This document shows, in pieces, positions 22,413-30,464 of a DNA stretch of 64,000 nucleotides. The position numbers and the translations under genes are program-made. The stretch is from Arthrobacter wenxiniae (lineage in GTDB: Bacteria > Actinomycetota > Actinomycetes > Actinomycetales > Micrococcaceae), in NCBI RefSeq assembly GCF_013376105.1, contig NZ_JAAMFM010000003.1, forward strand, positions 124,001 to 188,000, written 5' to 3'. Numbering within the stretch: the stretch's first letter is position 1; each line of letters starts with the position of its first letter. The notes beneath the pieces were generated by a model. It ran no database searches and had not been told where the DNA came from. It worked only from the letters and a program-made list of their open reading frames with translations.

Positions 22413-23456
22413 CTACCTGGCCCCCGCCGCGGCCTTCCGGCGGAAGTGCCGCTGGAACAGCGTGGGGGTGCGCAGGTACAGCAACACCACCAGGACGCAC
22501 AGGCTCGTGGCAACGACCTGGGCCAGGCTGTTGCCCCGTGCGGCGACAATGCCCAGCACGCCCACCACCACCGTGGCGGCGCAGACCACGCCGGTGGCCT
22601 GCAGGTGGCTGAGCCCCACGATGTTCAGGCGCTGGTAGACGTGCTGGCGGTGGGAGGCGTACCAGCGCTCCCCCGCCAGGAGCCGCCGCAGGAACGTGAC
22701 AAAGGTGTCCACCAGGTAGATGAGCACGGGCGAGAAGATGTATTCGACGGGCACGTGGGCCAGGAAGGCCGCCATGGCGGTGACGGAAATGGAGGCCCCC
22801 AGCAGGTAGCTGCCCACGTCGCCCATGAAGACCTTGTTCCCGGCCAGGTTCCAGGGCAGGAACCCGGCGAAGGCGGCGGCGATCGCCACCCCGGCATACA
22901 CCAGCCACTCGTGGCCCGTGACGGCGCCGCCGAAGGCATAAAAGCCGCCCACCAGCAGCCCGTGCGTGCCGGAAATGCCGTCCATTCCATCCATGAAGTT
23001 GGTGACGTTGACGTAGGCGGCCACGGCCACGGCTCCGGCGGGAATCCACCACAGCTGCTGGGCCCCGGGGTCGATCACGGCGACGGCGGCGGTGGCGACG
23101 GCGCCGACCGCCAGCTGCAGGCCGGCGCGGATGCCAATGGCGAGTCCGCGGATGTCCTCCACCCAGCCGATGGCGGCGGCGCTGAGCGAGACCAGCAGGA
23201 TGACCACCAGGGTGGCGTGCGCCTGGGCCGGGCCAACGCTTCCCTGCGGGAGGAAGATGGCGAGCAGCAGGGCGGCAGGCAGGGCAACCGCCGTCGTAAT
23301 GCCCATGCCGCGGATGGTGGGCTTGTGGTGCGAGCTTCTGGCGCTGGGCACGTCCAGCACCCCGGCGCGGACCAGCAAGGGGCGCACCGCCGCCGGCAGG
23401 CCGAGGGCGAGGAGGAGTGCGACGGCGCCCACGGCGACCACTGGCCAGGCGTCCAT
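22413..23456 (-). CDS. WecA-like polyprenyl-phosphate sugar-1-P transferase
   Basis: 347 aa, about eleven TM helices, PNPT (MraY/WecA/TagO) family. Transfers a HexNAc-1-phosphate from UDP-sugar to decaprenyl/undecaprenyl phosphate on the cytoplasmic face, the first step of a cell-wall polymer. Seen: VPSARSSHHKPT, NVTNFMDGMDGI (metal/lipid-binding Asp), KVFMGDVGSYLLG (catalytic Asp) and HRQHVYQRL (nucleotide-sugar loop). Rfe/Rv1302 holds the same place in mycobacteria. The start overlaps the stop of the upstream dehydratase gene by one base (TGATG). Confidence 0.92.
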   Translation of the reverse strand: MDAWPVVAVGAVALLLALGLPAAVRPLLVRAGVLDVPSARSSHHKPTIRGMGITTAVALPAALLLAIFLPQGSVGPAQAHATLVVILLVSLSAAAIGWVEDIRGLAIGIRAGLQLAVGAVATAAVAVIDPGAQQLWWIPAGAVAVAAYVNVTNFMDGMDGISGTHGLLVGGFYAFGGAVTGHEWLVYAGVAIAAAFAGFLPWNLAGNKVFMGDVGSYLLGASISVTAMAAFLAHVPVEYIFSPVLIYLVDTFVTFLRRLLAGERWYASHRQHVYQRLNIVGLSHLQATGVVCAATVVVGVLGIVAARGNSLAQVVATSLCVLVVLLYLRTPTLFQRHFRRKAAAGAR

Positions 23457-25330
23457 CAGGCGCCTGCCGCGATGTCGCCGTCGGACTCGTCAATGCTGGG
23501 CGCGGCGTCCCCGGCCTCGTCGCGGCAGCGCTTGAGCCACAGCTCCAGGTCCAGGTCGGCCGGGTCAAGGGGGCGTGCGTGCGTGTGGGAGATCTTGGGG
23601 TGGCCGTCGGGGTTGTTGACCTCGTCGTCGCCGGTGAGCTGCTCATGGAGCTTCTCGGAGGGGCGCAGTCCGGTGATCTTGATGTCGATCTTCTTCCCGG
23701 ACATGGCGATCATGCGCCGGGCCACGTCCATGATGCGCACGGGTTCGCCCATGTCCAGGATGAGAACGTCGCCGCCGTGGCCGATGGCGCCGGCCTGGAT
23801 GACCAGCTGGCAGGCTTCGGGGATGGTCATGAAGAAGCGGGTCACGTCCGGATGCGTCACCGTGACGGGGCCGCCCTTGTTGATCTGGTCGGTGAACAGG
23901 GGCAGCATGGAACCGCGGCTGCCGATCACGTTGCCGAAGCGGACGGAAACGTAGCGCTTGCCGGTTGCCCCGTACATCCACGATGTCAGCTTTTCCGCCG
24001 CGCGCTTCGAGTGGCCCAGGGCCGTGGTGGGGCTTGCGGCTTTGTCCGTGGAGACGTTCACAAACGTCTCCACATCCACGTTGCGGGCGGCGGTCAGCAC
24101 GTTCAGGGAGCCGATGACGTTCGTCTGCCAGCCCTCCTTCGGGAACATCTGCAGCAGCGGCGCATGCTTGAGGGCGGCGGCGTGGAACACCACCTCGGGG
24201 CGCCGCTTGGCAAAGATTTCGTCGAGGGCGTCGCTGTCGCGGATGTCCGCCAGGACGGTGGAGTTGTCGTTGAGCAGGCCGTGGCCAAAGATGGACAGCT
24301 GCGTGTGCTGCAGGCCGGATTCGTCGCGGTCCAGCATGATCAGCTCGGCCGGGTTGAAGCCGTGCAGCTGGCGGCACAGTTCGGAGCCGATCGAGCCGCC
24401 GGCGCCGGTGACCAGAACGCGCTTGCCCGTGACGTAGCCGGCGATCTGGTCGACCTGGATGTCCACGGGGCGCCGCCCGATCAGGTCCTCGACGTCGATC
24501 TCGCGGAAGTCGGTGAGGCCGCCGGTGTTGTCGCGGTTGGTGTTGGAGGTGAGCATTTCCTGCAGCGGCGGGAGGACCAGCACCTTCACGCCCAGCCCGG
24601 AGACGGAGTCCGAGATTTCGCGGATGCGGCCCGCGTCAAGGTGCGCCATGGCAAGCACCACCACGGTGGACTTCGTCCGCTTGATGATCTCCGGCAGCTC
24701 GTCCCCCCGGCCCAGGACCCCGACGGAGCTCAGGCGCAGGTGCTTCTTGGCGGTGTCGTCGTCGATGAGGCCCACCGGGACGTACGGCGACTCCGGGTCC
24801 TGGACCATGCGGGTCACCAGGGAATTGCCGAGGAAGCCGGCGCCGTAGATCAGGGTTTTCTGGGCCTCCTCGCCAAAAGTGGGCTTGCCCTCAACGTAGA
24901 GGCGTTTGGCGTAGCGGACGGCCGCCATGATCAGGGCGGCGAAGGGAAAGGCGATGGCGCTGACGGAGCGGGCAATGTGGATTTCCTGGACCGTGAGGAA
25001 GAGGAAGACGGCCGTCACGGCCGCGACGATCAAGGTGGTGGCCACCAGGACGCGCGCTTCGTGGATGCTGCCGAAGGTGTAGCGGCCGCGGTACAGCGAG
25101 AGCGACCAGCCGGCGATCAGCTGGGTGGCCACCGCCACGATGATGAGCAGCACCATCCCGCCGGGATTGATCAGCCGCACATCCAGCTCGTAGCGCAGCA
25201 GCACGGCGAGCAGCAGGGCCGCAGCCCAGGAGAGGGAATCCAGGATCGCCTGCGACCACAGCCACAAGCGCGGCTTGGCGTCGCCCTCGGCGGGTGCGGC
25301 CCCGGAATTCCCTGCTGCTGTGCTGCTCAT
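23456..25330 (-). CDS. CapD/PglF-like NDP-sugar 4,6-dehydratase
   Basis: 624 aa, membrane-bound polysaccharide biosynthesis protein of the WbpM/CapD/PglF type. Four N-terminal TM helices, a first Rossmann-like domain (LIYGAGFLG), then an SDR domain with VTGAGGSIGSELC and NVSTDKAASPT. The usual catalytic Tyr four residues before the active-site Lys (GHSKRAAE) is a Leu; PglF-type UDP-GlcNAc 4,6-dehydratases carry Met there, so loss of Tyr fits this subfamily. Start ATG 25330 preferred over TTG 25339. Overlaps the WecA-like gene, suggesting it provides the modified sugar that enzyme uses. Confidence 0.88.
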   Translation of the reverse strand: MSSTAAGNSGAAPAEGDAKPRLWLWSQAILDSLSWAAALLLAVLLRYELDVRLINPGGMVLLIIVAVATQLIAGWSLSLYRGRYTFGSIHEARVLVATTLIVAAVTAVFLFLTVQEIHIARSVSAIAFPFAALIMAAVRYAKRLYVEGKPTFGEEAQKTLIYGAGFLGNSLVTRMVQDPESPYVPVGLIDDDTAKKHLRLSSVGVLGRGDELPEIIKRTKSTVVVLAMAHLDAGRIREISDSVSGLGVKVLVLPPLQEMLTSNTNRDNTGGLTDFREIDVEDLIGRRPVDIQVDQIAGYVTGKRVLVTGAGGSIGSELCRQLHGFNPAELIMLDRDESGLQHTQLSIFGHGLLNDNSTVLADIRDSDALDEIFAKRRPEVVFHAAALKHAPLLQMFPKEGWQTNVIGSLNVLTAARNVDVETFVNVSTDKAASPTTALGHSKRAAEKLTSWMYGATGKRYVSVRFGNVIGSRGSMLPLFTDQINKGGPVTVTHPDVTRFFMTIPEACQLVIQAGAIGHGGDVLILDMGEPVRIMDVARRMIAMSGKKIDIKITGLRPSEKLHEQLTGDDEVNNPDGHPKISHTHARPLDPADLDLELWLKRCRDEAGDAAPSIDESDGDIAAGA

Positions 25331-25525
25331 CGTATTCAACGTGATTCGTAGTCCGTTTTCTGCCTGTTAATGGTTGGCACACGCGTGGCGCCTAAATTGC
25401 TCTACAGTCCATTCGAGGCGGGCTGTACTAAAGTGGTAGCTGTTAAAGATAGTAATCGCTTCAGGCGCTTACCCACTGCCAACCCGCGCCGTGTGCCCCC
25501 TGCCCCGGCCGAGAGGATCCAGGAC

Positions 25526-26425
25526 TTGCAAAATACCGTAGCCGTGGCTGCGCTCACCTTTGACCGGCCAGGGGACGTACGAACTTTGCTGGGGGCCCTC
25601 GCACGGCAGACCCATGCACCGCACTCCATTTCGCTGGTGGACGCGGGCACGCAGCCGGTGGACCAGATCGCCGCGGACGCGCCCGTCCCTGTCACCTACC
25701 TGCGCTCCGAGGCAAACCTGGGCGGGGCCGGCGGATTCTCCTACGCCATCCTCAGCGCCCTCGCCTCGGGAGCCGAGTGGGTGTGGATCATGGACGACGA
25801 CGCCCATCCCGAGGATCCCTCGTGCCTGGCGACACTGTTGGCGGCTGCCGAAAGCCGGGGACTTGAGGTGGTGGTCCCGCTCATCGTCGCCCCGGGCGAG
25901 CCGTCCAAGCTGTCCTTCCCGTTCCGCCTGGACGGGCACCTGACGCATGAACGCTCCGTGGTGGAGCCGCTGGGCCTGATCGAAAACGTGGGGCAGTTCT
26001 TCAACGGCGCGCTGATCCGCTCCGACGTGTTTTTCAAGGTGGGGCTGCCGGACCTGCGCCTGTTCATCCGCGGCGACGAGGTTGACTTCATGCTGCGGCT
26101 GCGCCAGGCAAACGTCAGCTTCGGCACGGTCACCACGGTGGCCCTGACGCACCCCGCAGGATGGGGCGAGGTCAAGGAGCTGGTGGGCGACCGCCTCCAT
26201 GTGCTGGTCCCGGAGACGCCGTTCAAGCGCTTCTATTACTTCCGCAACCGCGGCTACCTCACCCGCAAGCACCTGAGGCTAAAGTCCTTCGTGGCCGATG
26301 CCGTGGGCTACCCGCTCTACTTCCTCAAGCGCGGCGACCCCAAGGGCCTCGCGCAGTGGGCCGGCGCCTATTGGGCGGGCCTGCGCGGGGCGAAGTTTGG
26401 CCCGCTGAAGGACCAGAAGTTTTAG
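25526..26425 (+). CDS. Family 2 glycosyltransferase (first of pair)
   Basis: 299 aa, GT-A fold. VAVAALTFDRP opens the nucleotide-binding core, NLGGAGGFSYA is the conserved loop of GlfT/rhamnosyl-type enzymes, and MDDDAHPE is the metal-binding DxD. C-terminal FYYFRNRGYL is shared with its neighbour. The frame is open to 25370, but TTG 25526 has GAGAGGA nine bases before it and starts at the conserved strand. Divergent from the dehydratase gene. Likely builds a cell-surface glycan, perhaps with galactofuranose or rhamnose; the sugar is not proven. Confidence 0.85.
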   Translation: MQNTVAVAALTFDRPGDVRTLLGALARQTHAPHSISLVDAGTQPVDQIAADAPVPVTYLRSEANLGGAGGFSYAILSALASGAEWVWIMDDDAHPEDPSCLATLLAAAESRGLEVVVPLIVAPGEPSKLSFPFRLDGHLTHERSVVEPLGLIENVGQFFNGALIRSDVFFKVGLPDLRLFIRGDEVDFMLRLRQANVSFGTVTTVALTHPAGWGEVKELVGDRLHVLVPETPFKRFYYFRNRGYLTRKHLRLKSFVADAVGYPLYFLKRGDPKGLAQWAGAYWAGLRGAKFGPLKDQKF

Positions 26426-26427
26426 CC

Positions 26428-27387
26428 GTGGGACGCCGTGACCGCTTTTTCATCGTGATCACCACGTTCAACCGGGCTGGATTCCTGACGGACCTGCTGG
26501 AGTCCGTGGCCGCCCTGGATCCGGCGCCCGACGCCGTGGTGGTGGTGGACAACGCCAGCACCGACGCGACCGCCGGGGTCATTGCCGCGGCCCGGGACCG
26601 CCTGGGCGCGCTGCCCTCCCCCGTCGTGCTCCACCACCAGGCGCTCGGCACCAATGTGGGCGGCGCAGGGGGCTTCTCCGCCGGCGTGGAGCGGGCCCTG
26701 GCCGAGGGCGCCCAGTGGATGTGGCTGATGGACGACGACGTCACCGCGGTTCCCGGGGCCATCGGCGCCTTCGGGCCGTGGATGGAGAAATACGACGCCC
26801 TGGTGGGCCGCCGTTACGACACTGCGGGCGAACCGTTCTTTTGGCAGCACGACTTCAGCGACTTCCTTGGCATCCACCTGCCGGTGCGCGGCGACGTGTT
26901 TGCCCACGGCAATGAATTTTCCACGAACGTGGGGTGTTTCGAGGGAATGCTGGTCCACCGTGACGCGGTGGCGTCAGTGGGCCTGCCGGATCCGCGCTTC
27001 TTCATCACCTGGGACGACGCGGTCTATGGCTGGCTGATCGCGCAGCAGCGGCCCGTCATGTACGTCAACGAATTCGTGCTGCACAAGGCCCGTGAACTGC
27101 GCAGCGTGGACCTGCACATCCGCCACCTGAACGAATCGTCCAACCTGAGCCGCTTCTATGTCATGCGCAACCGCGGGCTGGTGGCCCAGTACCTGCGCGC
27201 CTACGGTCGTTTCCACCCCGTGGGCTTTGCTCTGGGGACTGCACTGACCGCGGCCAAGGAACTGTTCCGCCTCGTGGCGGTCGAGCGGACGCTTCGGGGC
27301 ACGGGCAGGCTGTGGTCCGGCTGGCGCGCCTCGCGGCCCATCCTGGCCGACAGGCAGTGGCAGCCCATGCCCGCGCTGGACATTTAG
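26428..27387 (+). CDS. Family 2 glycosyltransferase (second of pair)
   Basis: 319 aa from the GTG at 26428, two bases after the previous stop, so co-translated. Same layout as its neighbour: FFIVITTFNRAGFL, NVGGAGGFSAG, MDDDVTAV (DxD), FFITWDDAVYGW as probable acceptor/catalytic region, and YVMRNRGLV. Divergent paralogue rather than a recent duplicate. The GlfT1/GlfT2-like pair arrangement suggests consecutive additions to one polymer. Confidence 0.87.
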   Translation: MGRRDRFFIVITTFNRAGFLTDLLESVAALDPAPDAVVVVDNASTDATAGVIAAARDRLGALPSPVVLHHQALGTNVGGAGGFSAGVERALAEGAQWMWLMDDDVTAVPGAIGAFGPWMEKYDALVGRRYDTAGEPFFWQHDFSDFLGIHLPVRGDVFAHGNEFSTNVGCFEGMLVHRDAVASVGLPDPRFFITWDDAVYGWLIAQQRPVMYVNEFVLHKARELRSVDLHIRHLNESSNLSRFYVMRNRGLVAQYLRAYGRFHPVGFALGTALTAAKELFRLVAVERTLRGTGRLWSGWRASRPILADRQWQPMPALDI

Positions 27388-27415
27388 GCGCCAGGGTCCA
27401 AGCCGTTGCCCAGCC

Positions 27416-27446
27416 GCGGCGGCCCGGAGCGGGATCGGGCCGCCGC
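27416..27446. terminator. Shared terminator between convergent genes
   Basis: Perfect 11-bp GC stem (GCGGCGGCCCG with CGGGCCGCCGC) and 9-nt loop, lying between the stops of the second glycosyltransferase and tsaC. No T-tract, as often seen in high-GC Actinobacteria. Confidence 0.65.
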
Positions 27447-27470
27447 CGTGCAACGGGCGCGAGAACGCGT

Positions 27471-28289
27471 CTATTTGGCGTCTGGGGCGGGCTCAGGTGC
27501 CTCAACGGGCTCGGGTGCAACCGGCTCAGCCGCCGCCGGCTCGGGTGCAACCGGCTCAACGGCCGCCGGCTCAACCAACGGGGTCTCCGCGACCGCCGGC
27601 TCCCACATTTCCGGCTCGGCCGCCGGGCCCAGTGCGCTGGGAACCATGCGCTGGATCTGTTCCAGCGAAATGGCGCCTTCGCGGACCACGCGCAGCCGCA
27701 GCCCCGTGGCGTCGACGATGGTCGACGGCACGGCTGCCGTGCCTTCGAGCGGGCGGAATCCGCCCTCCAGGTAGACCTCCACGGATTCGGCCAGCTGTTC
27801 GCGTGCTTCCTGGGCCGTTTGCGCGGCAGGCTGTCCGGTGCGGTTGGCGCTGGAGACCGCCAGCGGACCGGTCAGCGTCAGCAGGTCAAGGGCCAGCTGC
27901 TCGTCCGGCACGCGCAGGGCCACGGTGCCGGCGGTGTCGCCCAGGTCCCAGGTCAGCGACGGCTGGGCATGGAAAATGAGGGTCAGGGGCCCGGGCCAGT
28001 ATTTCTCGGCCAGCTTGCGGGCGTCGTCGGGGATGTCCGCGGCAAGCCCTTCCATGGTGCCGATGCGCGGGATCAGCACCGGCGGCGGCATGTTCCGCCC
28101 GCGGCCCTTGGCGGCGAGCAGGGTGGCGACGGCTTGCGGGGAGAACGCGTCGGCCGCAATGCCGTAGACGGTGTCCGTAGGCATCACAATGACCTGTTTG
28201 GCCGTGATGGCCTTTTGGGCGTGGGCCAGGCCCTCGGTGCGCTGTTCGTCATTCGTGCAGTTATAGGAAGTGGTACTCACGTTGACCAT
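27471..28289 (-). CDS. tsaC: L-threonylcarbamoyladenylate synthase
   Basis: Sua5/YrdC family, 272 aa. Makes threonylcarbamoyl-AMP from Thr, bicarbonate and ATP for the t6A37 modification of ANN-reading tRNAs. Seen: VMPTDTVYGIAADAF, GRGRNMPPPVLIP, YWPGPLTLIF, VALRVPDEQ and AVSSANRTGQPA. After about residue 225 comes an unusual tail of Pro-Glu-Val-Ala repeats partly encoded by a 30-bp DNA duplication. GTG 28280 is an alternative start. Position between prmC and the wecA-like gene is classic for Actinobacteria, although dehydratase and glycosyltransferase genes intervene here. Confidence 0.93.
   Translation of the reverse strand: MVNVSTTSYNCTNDEQRTEGLAHAQKAITAKQVIVMPTDTVYGIAADAFSPQAVATLLAAKGRGRNMPPPVLIPRIGTMEGLAADIPDDARKLAEKYWPGPLTLIFHAQPSLTWDLGDTAGTVALRVPDEQLALDLLTLTGPLAVSSANRTGQPAAQTAQEAREQLAESVEVYLEGGFRPLEGTAAVPSTIVDATGLRLRVVREGAISLEQIQRMVPSALGPAAEPEMWEPAVAETPLVEPAAVEPVAPEPAAAEPVAPEPVEAPEPAPDAK
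27511..27570. repeat. 30-bp tandem duplication in tsaC tail
   Basis: Two adjacent 30-bp copies (27511-27540 and 27541-27570), each starting TCGGGTGCAACCGGCTCA and differing at two bases. They encode the acidic Pro/Ala-rich tail of TsaC. Confidence 0.85.
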
Positions 28290-28382
28290 TCTTTCATCAA
28301 GGGGCGCGGGAATTTGAACTCCACGGCATTGAACTCCACGGCTTCGATGGCCACGGCCCCGCCGGCGGCAGTTGCCAGGGCG

Positions 28383-29249
28383 TCAGCGCCGGCGGCCGCT
28401 GGTGGCGCGGGCCCGGCCGGTGAGGTCGGTGTGCGATGCCACGTCCCGCCATGCGCCGCTGCCATGCAGGAGTTCCGCCATCTGCGCGGCCTGAACCTCG
28501 GCGTGCTCCATGACAAAGTACCCTCCGGGGCGCAGCAGGCGCGCGGCGGAGGCGGCCGCGGCCGACGGCAACTCCATGCCGTCCTCCCCCCCGCCATAAA
28601 GCGCCATGTGGGGATCGTGAAGGCGCACTTCGGGGTCCCGCGGAATGGCGCCGGCCGGGATGTACGGGGGGTTGGCAACCACCACGTCCACCGTTCCGTC
28701 AAGCTCGCGGAAGGCGTCGCGGAGGTCGCCCTGGACCAGCGTGACGCCCGTCCCGGCCAGGTTCCGGGCCGCCCACGGGTAGGCGTCCCCGCTCAGTTCG
28801 ACGGCGTACACCCGGCAGCCCGCGACTTCGCCGGCCAGCGATGCGGCAATGGCGCCGGAGCCCGTGCCGAGGTCGACCGCGGTCGGTCCTGCCTTTCCGC
28901 CATTTTCATGGTGCAGTTGTGTTAATACGTTGATGGCCAGTTGCACCACCGTTTCCGTCTCGGGTCGCGGTACGAAAACGCCCGGGCCCACGGCCAGTTC
29001 CAGGTGCCTGAAGTAGGCCCTTCCCGTGATGTGCTGCAGCGGCTCGCGCGCCACGCGGCGGGCAACCAGTGCCTCATATCCCTCAGGTGCCACAGCTGTG
29101 CCAAATAACATGGCGGCCAGTTCGCCGCGGCCCACGCCGAGCAGGTGGGCCGCCAGAAGCTGTGCATCCGCCGACGGTGAAGGCACACCCGCCGCAGCAA
29201 GTGCCGCTGTCGCACTTTTTACGGCAACGGACAAGGGCTGGTCCGGCAC
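28383..29249 (-). CDS. prmC: Release-factor glutamine methyltransferase
   Basis: 288 aa, methylates the Gln of the GGQ motif of RF1/RF2 using SAM. N-terminal helical substrate domain with ARRVAREPLQHITG; FVPRPETE; SAM motif DLGTGSGAIAASLA; and NPPY in VVANPPYIP that binds the target Gln. Start is uncertain: GTG 29249 gives the usual N-terminus and lies within the last codons of prfA; TTG 29267 is the alternative. Overlap with prfA fits translational coupling of enzyme and substrate. The C-terminus is Arg-rich (GRARATSGRRR). Confidence 0.92.
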   Translation of the reverse strand: MPDQPLSVAVKSATAALAAAGVPSPSADAQLLAAHLLGVGRGELAAMLFGTAVAPEGYEALVARRVAREPLQHITGRAYFRHLELAVGPGVFVPRPETETVVQLAINVLTQLHHENGGKAGPTAVDLGTGSGAIAASLAGEVAGCRVYAVELSGDAYPWAARNLAGTGVTLVQGDLRDAFRELDGTVDVVVANPPYIPAGAIPRDPEVRLHDPHMALYGGGEDGMELPSAAAASAARLLRPGGYFVMEHAEVQAAQMAELLHGSGAWRDVASHTDLTGRARATSGRRR

Positions 29250-29256
29250 ACCAGAA

Positions 29257-30330
<1,074 letters not shown>

Positions 30331-30414
30331 TTCAAAACCTCTCTCGACGTAGGTCAAGTCTAATAACGAATTCAACTGCCGCTTGCGGCCAGGAACCGGA
30401 CCGGCGGGGCAACG

Positions 30415-30458
30415 CGAAGGGGCGGGCCCGCACAGTCATGTGCGGTCCCGCCCCTTCG
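30415..30458 (-). terminator. Terminator of rho
   Basis: 20-bp stem with one mismatch (CGAAGGGGCGGG.CCGCACA and its complement) around a 4-nt loop, 7 bp beyond the rho stop and 85 bp before prfA starts. It should separate rho from prfA transcription. No T-tract. Confidence 0.75.
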
Positions 30459-30464
30459 GCGCAG

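Noticed and set aside
23417-25351. A 644-codon frame antisense to the dehydratase gene
   Set aside because: Composition (His/Gly/Val/Asp-rich, repetitive) and position opposite a well-supported gene.
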